A model generated the notes under the pieces. It searched no databases, had not been told where the DNA came from, and saw nothing but the letters and a program-made list of their open reading frames with translations. Made by a program: the position numbers and the translations under genes. 8,566 nucleotides of DNA, taken from the NCBI GenBank assembly GCA_030550075.1, contig JAUQQB010000101.1, positions 1 to 8,566 on the forward strand, given 5' to 3'. This document shows, piece after piece, positions 1 to 8,000 of the stretch; positions within the stretch are counted from its first letter, which is position 1; each line of letters begins with the position of its first letter. This DNA is from Chloroflexota bacterium. GTDB lineage: Bacteria; Chloroflexota; Anaerolineae; Thermoflexales; Thermoflexaceae.

Positions 1-575
1 CGGAGCAGTTGCGGGCGAGCATGCAGGCGGAGCGCCAGCGGATCCTGGAGGAAGCGCTGGCCGAGCGCCAGCGGATCGTCGCGGAGGCCGTCCGCCAGGC
101 TGAACAGCAGCGCGCCCAGATCCTCTCGGAGGCGCGGGCCGAGGCCCAGCGCCTTCTTGAGATCGCCCGTGAGGAGGCGGAGCGGGAACGGGAGCGGGTC
201 CTTGGCGAGCTGCGCACCCAGATCGCGGCCCTTGCCCTGGCCGCCGCCCATCGGGTCGTGAGCGACGCGCTCGATGAATCGCGTCACCGGCGTCTGATTC
301 AGGAGTTCTTTACAGCAGTCCCTCCGAAGGTCCTGGAGGAGCTCCGCGGCCTGAAAGGGGATCGGGTGGAGGTGATCAGCGCGCTCCCCCTGCAGGAAGA
401 AGAGAAACAAAATATCCGGAAGGAACTCTCCGACCGCCTGGAGCTCACGGGGGAAGTGACCTTCCGGGTGGATCCTACGATCCTGGGAGGGCTGGTTATC
501 CGGGTTGGCGATCGTGTCGTAGACGGCAGTGTCCGAACCCGTATGGAGGGTCTGCGGGCGACCCTGATGGGATAA
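1..575 (+). CDS. atpF: F0F1 ATP synthase b subunit with fused delta-type C-terminal domain (5' end outside window)
   Basis: This is the peripheral stalk of F-type ATP synthase, which holds the F1 head against the membrane sector. The frame is open to the left edge (codons GAG CAG TTG from position 3), so the N-terminus, expected to carry the single membrane helix, is missing; TTG at 9 or ATG at 21 are not believable starts. The visible part begins with about 60 residues of highly charged helix rich in Glu, Arg, Gln and Ala, typical of the b-subunit coiled coil. A b-like end follows (AHRVVSDALDESRHRRLIQEF). The last 75 or so residues match the delta subunit C-terminal domain: the 'SALPLQEEEKQNIRKEL' stretch and the signature GGLVIRVGDRVVDGSVRTR. 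The N-terminal six-helix domain of delta, which normally binds the alpha subunits, is not present between the two parts. b-delta fusions are known from mycobacteria, but those keep that domain. The gene ends in TAA and is followed directly by a terminator, so atpA does not follow it here. The family assignment is firm; the symbol is a choice between atpF and atpFH. Confidence 0.9.
   Translation, partial: EQLRASMQAERQRILEEALAERQRIVAEAVRQAEQQRAQILSEARAEAQRLLEIAREEAERERERVLGELRTQIAALALAAAHRVVSDALDESRHRRLIQEFFTAVPPKVLEELRGLKGDRVEVISALPLQEEEKQNIRKELSDRLELTGEVTFRVDPTILGGLVIRVGDRVVDGSVRTRMEGLRATLMG
30..77 (+). repeat. Short direct repeat inside the b-subunit coiled coil (33-bp period)
   Basis: A 15-bp identical sequence, gagcgccagcggatc, occurs at 30-44 and again at 63-77, offset by exactly 33 bases. 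It encodes the repeated residues ERQRI, eleven residues apart. An 11-residue (hendecad) period is the pattern proposed for the right-handed coiled coil of ATP synthase b subunits. The repeat therefore reflects protein architecture, perhaps with a duplication at the DNA level. Confidence 0.6.
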
Positions 576-590
576 GCCAGCCGCCAATCA

Positions 591-628
591 GCGGGGGCCT
601 TCCGCAATTCAAAGGCCCCCGCTTTTTT
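591..628 (+). terminator. Rho-independent terminator after the ATP synthase gene
   Basis: Arms 591-601 (gcgggggcctt) and 612-622 (aaggcccccgc) are perfectly complementary over 11 bp, with a 10-base loop, and are followed at once by six T residues (623-628). It lies 15 bases after the TAA of the ATP synthase gene. It should separate that unit from the membrane-protein genes downstream. Confidence 0.93.
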
Positions 629-725
629 GCTATCGGCTCCCTATTCTCGGCCCCTAAAGCTTCTCGCTCTTTGGGAAGTAGCCGTGCGGGCCGCCGAAGG
701 CAGCCTGCACTTTGCAAAAATAGAT

Positions 726-763
726 TCCCTCCTCCATGCGCGGCTTTGCCACGCGAGGAGGGA
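726..763 (+). other. Hairpin in the gap before the DUF2298 gene
   Basis: The gene-free stretch 629-816 holds one clear structure. Arms tccctcctc (726-734) and gaggaggga (755-763) pair perfectly over 9 bp. Inside are GCG/CGC (738-740/752-754) after a 3-base bulge, and GGC/GCC (742-744/748-750) closing a TTT loop. No T-run follows on the + strand, so it is not a + strand terminator. On the - strand the hairpin is followed after six bases by five T residues (complement of 716-720), but no - strand gene is seen that would need it. A second small stem, 769-775/779-785, follows. A role as 5' leader structure of the DUF2298 mRNA is possible. I found no convincing -35/-10 pair in 629-816. Confidence 0.45.
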
Positions 764-816
764 CAGGGGTGGGGAGATTTCCCACATCCCGCATCCCCTC
801 ACGCTGGCGGTAGCGA

Positions 817-3264
817 ATGGTTCCGGTTGTTCTCTGGTGGCTATTGTGGTTCCTCATCGGCGCATCAGCCTGGCCCCTAACATTCACGATCTTTCGCTCC
901 CTCCCCGATCACGGGCTGGCCCTGGCCCGTCCGCTGGGGCTTCTGTTGATAGGCTTCCTCTGGTGGTGGGGAGGGAGCCTGGAAGTTCTTCCGGCCTCAC
1001 GGGGAGGAGCCATCGCCGCCTGGGGCCTGATCCTGGCCCTCGGGCTTTGGCTGGCCCGACGATCCGACGAATCCCCCTGGTGCTGGCTCCAGCGTCATCG
1101 GGGCCTCGCGCTGTTCTACGAGTCGTTGTTCGCCCTCGCCTTCCTCGGCTGGACCCTTTTCCGCGCCTATAACCCCGAGATCACTTACACCGAGAAGCCA
1201 ATGGAGCTGGCTTTCCTGAACGCAGTCGTTCGGGCGGAACGGTTCCCCCCTCATGATCCTTGGTTGTCCGGTTTCGCGATTAGTTACTATCACTTCGGTT
1301 ATATCCTCCTGGGCTTCCTCACCGAGCTCTCCGGCCTGCAGACCCGCTTCACGTTTAACCTCGGGGTTTCCTCTTGGTTTGCGCTCACGCTGCTGGCAGC
1401 CGCTGGCCTGGGGTGGAACCTCTGGGCCCTTTATCGCCCGGAGCGCCTTCGGGCAGCCTGGGCGATTGCGCTGCTTAGCGCGTTCTGGGTCAGCTTGGCC
1501 GGGAACGGCGAGGCGATCCTGGATCTGGCCCACGCGTGTGGCTGGATCCGGGATGCGGGCTTCTGGACCTGGCTGGATATCCCGGAGTTAAATGAACCGC
1601 CTTCCCCTCGACCCTGGCCTTCATGCTGGCCCCCCCAGGATCGCGTCTGGGCTTGGTGGCGGGCCTCCCGGGTAGTGCGGGATTATACGCCCGATGGCCA
1701 GCACCAGGAGGTCATTGATGAATTCCCCCAGTTCAGTTTTCTGCTGGGAGATTTGCATCCCCATGTGCTGGCGTTGCCCTTCACGTTGATAGCCATCGGG
1801 CTGGCCCTGGCTGCTTTTCAGGCCGCTCAAAAGTTCCATGGCCTTTCATCGCTCCGCGAAGGGCCAGCGCTCCTGCGGTTCCTTCAGAACCATGGTCCGC
1901 CTTTCTGGGCGCTGCCCATCGTCTTGGGGGGGCTGGCGTTCCTGAACACCTGGGATTTTCCCATTTACACCGGCCTCCTGCTGGCTGCATGGGGGCTGGG
2001 CGCATGGGTTGCGGGACGCCCTCGGGCTTCCTTCCAGTGGGAGATTCTCGGTCTCGGTGGAGGCGTTCTGGGGCTGGGGGTGTTTCTGTATCTGCCGTTC
2101 TATCTCGGGTTCCGCTCCCAGGCCGGGGGGTTCCTCCCGAATCTTTACAACGGCACCCGCCTGCCGCAGTTCCTGGTAATGTTCGGCTTTCAAGTCCTCG
2201 GCCTGATGCTCTGGCTACTGATGGAAGTCTCCCGCGACGGGGCAGTGGATCGAAAGCGCTGGGGAAGGCACGTGTTGCTGGGCGTGCTGGGTCTGGGGCT
2301 GATGCCGGTGGGGCTGCTCGTTGGGCTCTATGGGCTGGCGCGGGCGATCCAGCTCCCCCTGCCTGGGGCACCGGTTGAGCTGAAGGCGCTGGAGCCCTGG
2401 GTATATGGACGATTGCTGGATGGCGAGGTGTGGGTGAATGGGAGGCTGTTCCCCGCAAGCGGGCCATGGGTGCCGATGCTGCTGGCTGGAATCGGAATGG
2501 GCGCGGCCACACTCTGGGAGCGGAAAGCAAGTGTGAAGGCGTTTGTCAGCCTCCTGGTCCTCTTCGGCGCGGTGCTGGCCTGGGCAGTGGAGTTCGTTTT
2601 CCTGAAGGATTTCTTCGGCACCCGGATGAACACGGTCTTTAAGTTCTACTATCAGGCATGGGTGCTCTGGAGCCTTGCCCTGGCTTGGGGGATGGGCGCG
2701 CTGTGGGAGCGGGCCGCCCGCGCGCGTCCTCTTCTCATCGGGCTGTTCGGCAGCATGACGGCGGTGGCCGCCCTTTACCCGGCGCTAATGATCCCCATCA
2801 AGGCGGAATTCTTCGCCCGGCCGCCGACTTTAGATGGATACGCCTATCTGGAGCAGTGGGCTCCGGATGATCGGGCCGCGATCGAATGGCTGAACCAGTA
2901 TATCCACGGCACGCCGGTGATCCTGGAGGCCCCCGGATGGCACGGGATCTCCTTCCAGCCGGAATTCGGGCGCTTCGCCGCCCATACCGGCCTGCCGACC
3001 GTTTTAGGATGGGCTGGCCACGAGCACCAGTGGCGGGGCTCTTACGAGGAGATGGGTCGTCGGGAGCCGGATCTCCACGTGCTTTGGGAATCCTCTGATC
3101 TGGAGGAGACCCGAGCGCTTCTGGAGAAGTATCAGATCCTCTATGTGATCGTCGGCCGCACGGAGCGGCAGGAGTTTCCGCCGGAAGCTCTGCGAAAATT
3201 CGAGCAGCTCATGGATCCAATCTTCCAGAGCGGGGAAACCGTGATCTACCGGAGGCGCGAATGA
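817..3264 (+). CDS. DUF2298 / Chlor_Arch_YYY family polytopic membrane protein
   Basis: An 815-residue, very hydrophobic integral membrane protein of the DUF2298 (PF10060, TIGR03662 'Chlor_Arch_YYY') family, at the usual single-copy length of 700-900 residues. Membrane helices begin at about residue 3 and recur, a dozen or more in total, to about residue 680. The family marks are in order: the tyrosine motif SYYHFGY at 156-162, GDLHPH at 311-316, and the RMNTVFKFYYQAW block at 603-615. A soluble C-terminal domain (about 690-815) contains the conserved GRFAAHTGLPTVLGWAGHEHQWRG region, with H735, E736, Q738 and W739. The biochemical role of the family is not established. Its habit of sitting beside TIGR03663 proteins, as here, and a GT-C-like layout (many helices plus a C-terminal soluble domain) suggest lipid-linked glycan handling; that is inference. 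The start ATG at 817 has only a weak purine-rich site (ggcgg, 806-810). The stop overlaps the next gene's ATG by four bases, so the two are probably co-translated. Confidence 0.92.
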   Translation: MVPVVLWWLLWFLIGASAWPLTFTIFRSLPDHGLALARPLGLLLIGFLWWWGGSLEVLPASRGGAIAAWGLILALGLWLARRSDESPWCWLQRHRGLALFYESLFALAFLGWTLFRAYNPEITYTEKPMELAFLNAVVRAERFPPHDPWLSGFAISYYHFGYILLGFLTELSGLQTRFTFNLGVSSWFALTLLAAAGLGWNLWALYRPERLRAAWAIALLSAFWVSLAGNGEAILDLAHACGWIRDAGFWTWLDIPELNEPPSPRPWPSCWPPQDRVWAWWRASRVVRDYTPDGQHQEVIDEFPQFSFLLGDLHPHVLALPFTLIAIGLALAAFQAAQKFHGLSSLREGPALLRFLQNHGPPFWALPIVLGGLAFLNTWDFPIYTGLLLAAWGLGAWVAGRPRASFQWEILGLGGGVLGLGVFLYLPFYLGFRSQAGGFLPNLYNGTRLPQFLVMFGFQVLGLMLWLLMEVSRDGAVDRKRWGRHVLLGVLGLGLMPVGLLVGLYGLARAIQLPLPGAPVELKALEPWVYGRLLDGEVWVNGRLFPASGPWVPMLLAGIGMGAATLWERKASVKAFVSLLVLFGAVLAWAVEFVFLKDFFGTRMNTVFKFYYQAWVLWSLALAWGMGALWERAARARPLLIGLFGSMTAVAALYPALMIPIKAEFFARPPTLDGYAYLEQWAPDDRAAIEWLNQYIHGTPVILEAPGWHGISFQPEFGRFAAHTGLPTVLGWAGHEHQWRGSYEEMGRREPDLHVLWESSDLEETRALLEKYQILYVIVGRTERQEFPPEALRKFEQLMDPIFQSGETVIYRRRE
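3251..3255 (+). promoter_or_regulatory. Ribosome binding site for the second membrane-protein gene
   Basis: GGAGG lies within the last codons of the DUF2298 gene, five bases before the ATG at 3261. It fixes that start and supports translational coupling through the ATGA overlap. Confidence 0.75.
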
Positions 3265-4913
3265 AGGGAGGGCTTGAGGGGCACCGACGGGAGGAGGCGT
3301 CAATCCTCGGCGGGCTCTTCACCCTGGCGCTTCTGCTTCGGGGATGGGATCTGGGACTCCGCCCGGCTGCGCCGATGGAGGCGGCCCAGGCCTGGGCCGC
3401 CTGGCGGGGCGAGGCGTTGCCCGTGGGAGGAAGCCCGCTGCTGGCTGGATGGAACGCCACAGTCTTTACGATCTTTGGACCGGATGAAGGCTGGATGCGT
3501 TCCGGGGCGGCGCTGGCAGGTGCCCTGACCGTGGTGGCTTTATGGTGGATCCTGCGCCCGATGAGCCTGGCGGGTGCCATCGGAGCGGCCGGGCTGTGGG
3601 CCATTTCCCCCACCGCGCTAATGGCCTCCCGCTTTCTGGATGGCGGGATCGTGGCCGCAGCGGCGCTGGCGGCGGCGCTGGCCCTATGGCGGATCCCTCA
3701 TCCGCGGCGCTGGGTGGGGCTTGCCATCGCTCTGGGGATTGGGGCGGCGGCCGGCCCGGCCTTCTGGACCGGATGCCTGATGCTGCTTCCACTTCTGGGG
3801 CTGGATCCGCCGGAGGCTGCTTTCCCCCGCTGGAAGACCCTGGGGCTCTTCGGGCTGACGGCGCTGCTGATGGGCACCTGGGGGGGATGGCGGGGAAGCG
3901 GGGCGCAAGAGACGGTGGAAAGTCTCTCCGCGTGGCTGGCAGGCTTTGCGCCAGAGGGCCTTCCCATGTGGTGGGCGGTGATGCCAGCTTTCCTCCGCGG
4001 AGAGCTTCTGATCTTGGCGCTGGGCCTGGCCGGGGGGGTCCGGGCCTTTCGTCGTGAGGATCGTTTCGGAACCGCGCTGATGATAGCGGCGGGAATAGGG
4101 ACCGGCTTGCAGCTCCTCCGGTTCAACGTCCCGTTTACCGAACATGCCGTAACGCTGGTTCCATGGGTCGCACTGGCCGGTTTCACCGCGCAATGGGTTT
4201 GGGAAGCAGCGGAGTCCGTCTGGCGGTTGCAGCGCACAGCGGTTCTTGGGGCGGCTGGGATCGGAGGGATCGGGCTGGGAACGATTGCAGCGTTTATGAA
4301 TCTCCAGGGTGGGATGGAGGAAGCACGGTGGCTGGTCCTTATCGGCGTGCTGGGGCTTCTGGGGTTCGGGATCTGGATTTTCGGAGGCCTATTCGAGGCG
4401 GAGAGGGGGAAGGGGCTTATGGCTCGCGAAGAAGCGGGCGGGAAGATGATTTCAACGCTTCGAAACCCCGCGGCGCTGGGACTCATCGGGGTAATCGTCG
4501 TGGCGCTGGGTCTGGTTCAGGCGGCCGGGGCAGCCGCTCTCACGCGGCAAGCGGATCCGGTTCCCGGATGGTCCTTCCCGGAAATGGCCGCTCCGTTGGT
4601 GCGAACAATGGTGGAAACGCTGCGGAAGGAAGCGCTGCGCCCGCGCGAGTGGCCGGGGGAGCTTTCTGTAGTTGTGGTGACTGAGGAGGAAGAGGAGGAA
4701 GCATTCTGGCGCTGGACGCTTCGGGCATTCCAGGTGATCCTTCGCCGCCGTCCGCCAGCTCCGGAGATTGGGGAGGTATGGCTCACTCCGGAGGATATGT
4801 CGGTTCCGCTGGAGCCGGAGCAATGGGTCGGGCATTCATTTCCAGCCGTTGTGGATCAAAGGGGAGCGGAGCCCCTCGAACGTCGGATTGTGTTATGGGT
4901 TCGGATACCGTGA
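3261..4913 (+). CDS. PMT/ArnT-like (GT-C fold, glycosyltransferase 39-related) membrane protein, probably degenerate
   Basis: A 550-residue membrane protein with a short charged N-terminus and about ten hydrophobic stretches up to about residue 425. A soluble C-terminal tail follows, containing an acidic run (EEEEEE, near 475) and ending in RRIVLWVRIP. The N-terminal third follows the pattern of dolichyl-phosphate-mannose mannosyltransferase/ArnT relatives and of the next gene: an acidic residue in the first loop (PMEAAQAW, E40), a GPDEGWMRSGAALAG segment, and SPTALMASRFLDGG, resembling the SP...YHSRYIRDEG segment downstream. The usual Asp of the first-loop DE pair is Met here (ME), and HGP is not found, so catalysis is doubtful. 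It may be an inactive partner of its neighbours or have a different donor site. The start is fixed by GGAGG at 3251 and the 4-base overlap with the DUF2298 stop. Family membership at the fold level is likely; the exact substrate is unknown. Confidence 0.75.
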   Translation: MKGGLEGHRREEASILGGLFTLALLLRGWDLGLRPAAPMEAAQAWAAWRGEALPVGGSPLLAGWNATVFTIFGPDEGWMRSGAALAGALTVVALWWILRPMSLAGAIGAAGLWAISPTALMASRFLDGGIVAAAALAAALALWRIPHPRRWVGLAIALGIGAAAGPAFWTGCLMLLPLLGLDPPEAAFPRWKTLGLFGLTALLMGTWGGWRGSGAQETVESLSAWLAGFAPEGLPMWWAVMPAFLRGELLILALGLAGGVRAFRREDRFGTALMIAAGIGTGLQLLRFNVPFTEHAVTLVPWVALAGFTAQWVWEAAESVWRLQRTAVLGAAGIGGIGLGTIAAFMNLQGGMEEARWLVLIGVLGLLGFGIWIFGGLFEAERGKGLMAREEAGGKMISTLRNPAALGLIGVIVVALGLVQAAGAAALTRQADPVPGWSFPEMAAPLVRTMVETLRKEALRPREWPGELSVVVVTEEEEEEAFWRWTLRAFQVILRRRPPAPEIGEVWLTPEDMSVPLEPEQWVGHSFPAVVDQRGAEPLERRIVLWVRIP

Positions 4914-4937
4914 AAAGCCATCGCCGCGTGGGAATCG

Positions 4938-4946
4938 TGTTATAAT
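4938..4946 (+). promoter_or_regulatory. Extended -10 promoter for the Agl23-type gene
   Basis: In the 72-base gap between the second and third membrane-protein genes is TGTTATAAT: a perfect TATAAT (4941-4946) preceded by the TGn extension. No good -35 is seen at 16-18 bases spacing (for example ccatcg at 4918-4923), which is usual for extended -10 promoters. Transcription would start near 4952-4954, about 48 bases before the GTG at 5001. The third gene may thus be expressed independently as well as by read-through. Confidence 0.65.
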
Positions 4947-4987
4947 CCGCTTCCGGTTCCGGATCATCTGTGGAGCGCAAAGAGGAT

Positions 4988-4992
4988 GGAGG
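4988..4992 (+). promoter_or_regulatory. Ribosome binding site deciding the GTG 5001 start
   Basis: GGAGG (within GGAGGGG, 4988-4994) stands eight bases before GTG at 5001. The alternative in-frame ATG at 4986 overlaps this site. Its only upstream purine stretch, AGAGG at 4981-4985, touches the ATG with no spacing. Confidence 0.65.
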
Positions 4993-5000
4993 GGATATCG

Positions 5001-8000
5001 GTGGCTTCTTCGCCATCCCGATGGCGAGCGCTGTGGGCGGATCTTTCCCCGCTGGAGCGCTGGGCTTATCCAGTGCTGTTCGCCGCCGCGGCGTTCACCC
5101 GCCTGTGGCGCTTGGGCGATCGGGTGATGAGCCACGATGAGAGCCTGCACGTCTATTACGCCTGGCAGCTATTTCAGGGCAATGGCTTCCAGCACACCCC
5201 TCTCATGCATGGCCCCCTGAAGTTCCACCTGGATGCCCTGGCCTATCTCCTGTTTGGCGCCGATGATTTCTCTGGCCGGCTCCCCGTGGCCCTGGCGGGG
5301 ATCGCTCTGGTGATGCTCCCGTTCTTCATGCGCCGCTGGCTGGGGCGGTGGGGGAGCCTTCTGGCCTCCCTCTTCTTTCTGATCTCCCCCATGATCCTGT
5401 ATCACAGCCGGTATATCCGGGATGAGGGCCTGATGGCCCTGTGGGCGGTCCTTACGGTCTGGATGATTTTTGCTTATCTGGAGACCCGAGAGGTCCGCTG
5501 GCTGTATGGCTTGGCGGCAGTGATCGCGCTGTTCTACACCACGATGGAGGCCGCGTTTATTTACCTCGCCATCTTCGGGCTTCTGCTCTTCCTGGCCTGG
5601 AGCGTGACGGTCTTGCAGGACCCTCGATGCTCCCGGGAAGACCGATTATGGCTGGGGTTGGGGACATTCTTCCTCCTCCTCGGCGGTGGGGCTGCGGTGT
5701 TCGGGCTGGAATCTGGACGAGATGCGATCCCGGGAGCTTTCGTCTGTCGGCCGGAGAATATCCCGGCGTATGGTCGGTGGATGGCCCTGGCCGGGGGGCT
5801 GGTCGCTCTGGTCGGAATCGGCATCCTGGCCTGGGTGCTGGCCGGGCGATGGGGACGCGCTCGATTACGGGAGCAGCCCGCCTTTGACCTGATGATGGTC
5901 ATTGGCGGGCTCAGCCTGTGGATGCTCCCGGCGGCGGGCCTGGTCTGGCTGAACCCGGTCTCTCTCCTGCTAGTCAATCAGCCGTTTGCCTCCATGTCCT
6001 TGTTTGAAAGCGGGGCCTTCAGCGGCGTCACCGGGGAGATGGTCCGGGTCCTGTTGCTGTTCTTGGTTTTCGGGGCCCTGAGCACTGGTCTGGGGATGGC
6101 CTGGGACACGAGCCGCTGGCCGGTCATCCTCGGGATCTTCTTCGGGATCTCGCTTCCCCTGTTCACGACGTTCTTCACGAACGGCGTGGGCATTGCCACC
6201 GGCTACCTCGGCTCCCTGGGCTACTGGCTGGCCCAGCAATGCGTGCAACGGGGGAGCCAGCCGCTTTTCTATTATTTTGTGATCGCCCCGATGTATGAAT
6301 TCAAGCCAATGCTGCTCTCCCTCCTGGCTCTGGGGTATTACCTGGGGCGATGGGTCGCGGACGCCCCGATCCCGGACCGCCTGGGGTGGGCGTTCCGGGG
6401 CTTCCTGAGCGCCTGGGTGGTTCTGTCGTGGGTGGCTTACACGCTGGCCGGGGAGAAGATGCCCTGGCTGACGGTCCATCTGACGGTGCCGATGATCCTC
6501 CTCTCGGCGGTTTTCCTTCAGGATACCCTGGGCACCTTGGATTGGCAGCGATGGTGGCAGGGTGGGGGCGCGATCGCAAGCCTGCTGGTTTTCCCCTTTG
6601 GAGCCGCCCTCCTGGGCCTGTTCGCGGCCTGGCCTCAGGCCCGCCTCTCGCTCCAGACCGCAACCCTGGAATCGCTGGTGGCGGCCAATCAGGTGATTGC
6701 CGCCGTGCTGGGCATGGGGATCATCCTGGGGGTCTGGGTTTACCTTCGCCCCCGCATCGGCATCTCCGGCCTCCTGCAATCCTTCGCGCTGGCCGTCCTG
6801 GCCGCCCTGGCGTTCACGACCCTGCGCGTGGCCTGGCGGTTCAGTTTCATCTACTATGACTTGGCTCTCGAGCATGGCGTTTACGCCCATGGCGGGCCGG
6901 GGGTGAAGATTGCCATGCAACAAATCGAGGAGGTCGCCCGGGCTATCGGTCGGGATCAGGTGATGGTGGCCTACGATAACGACAGCTCATGGCCGTTTTC
7001 CTGGTATCTCCGCGACTGGCGGCAACGCTACTTTGGGGAAGACCCCCGCCGCGAGGATCTGGAGTCGACGATCGTCATCGTGGGCAGCGCCAACTGGTAT
7101 AAGGTAGAAAATGCCCTTCGGAACACCCACGAGGCCTATCTCTATCACCTGATCTGGTGGCCGATGGAGGACTACCGGGAGCTCACCTGGGAACGCCTGT
7201 GGCGCTGGCTGATTGATCCCGAGCGTCGGGCGGCGTTGTGGGAGATCTTCTGGAACCGTGATTATACACGCTACGACCGGATCACCGGGAAACACCATCG
7301 AGTCGACACCTGGCCCCTGGCACACGATTTCAAGCTCTTCATTCGTAAGGACATCGCGGCAAAGGCCTGGCCGTTGCGCCCACAGCAGGCCATGGCCCCG
7401 GTGGAAACAGACCCTTATGCCAAAATCCATCGGGTGATCACCGCGACGCTGGTCATCGGGGGGATAGGAGTCGAGCCCGGTCGCTTCAACACGCCTCACG
7501 ATGTGGCTATTGGGCCGGATGGAATGATCTACATCACGGACGGCGGGAACCACCGGGTCCAGGCCTTTACCCCGGATGGACGCTTCCTCCGCGCCTGGGG
7601 GTCGTTCTGCGCTTTATACGATAGCGGGCAACCCGGATGCGTGGATCCGGATGGGGCGGGGCCCATGCCGTTGGGGGCCGGACAGTTCAACGAGCCGTGG
7701 GGCATCGCCGTGGCGCCGGACGGCTCTGTATATGTCGCAGATCTCTGGAACCATCGCATCCAGCAGTTCACCCCTGACGGCCAGTTCCTCCGGGCCTGGG
7801 GAGGATTCGCTCAAACTGCTCAGGATCCACGAGAAAATCCCGGCTTCTTCTTCGGCCCCCGCGATCTGGTCGTCGCCGAGGATCGCCTCTACGTCACAGA
7901 TACTGGAAACAAGCGAATCCAGGTATTCACGCTAGATGGTCAATTCCTGAAGGCATGGGGCGGACCCGGAATGCTTCCGGGCCAGCTGGATGAGCCGGTC

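Noticed and set aside
627..647. Promoter-like TTGCTA and TATTCT before the DUF2298 gene
   Set aside because: The spacing of nine bases is far too short for a sigma-70-type promoter, and both hexamers are weak.
721..726. TAGATT as a -10 box for the DUF2298 gene
   Set aside because: Only four of six bases match and nothing like a -35 or TGn extension precedes it.
627..1172. Plus-strand frame of 181 codons overlapping the start of the DUF2298 gene
   Set aside because: It runs out of frame through the first membrane helices of the DUF2298 protein, crosses the hairpin region and shows no protein-like pattern.
1781..2530. Minus-strand open frame of 249 codons opposite the DUF2298 gene
   Set aside because: Low-complexity Pro/Arg/Ala composition; the opposite strand carries the conserved DUF2298 motifs.
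3698..4486. Minus-strand open frame of 262 codons opposite the PMT-like gene
   Set aside because: Ser/Pro/Arg-rich shadow of a high-GC gene; no domain, no independent ribosome binding site pattern.
5970..6923. Minus-strand open frame of 317 codons opposite the Agl23-type gene
   Set aside because: It is rich in Gly, Gln, Glu, His and Pro as expected from the complement of a hydrophobic GC-rich gene, has no recognisable motif, and the + strand gene under it is firmly supported by family motifs.
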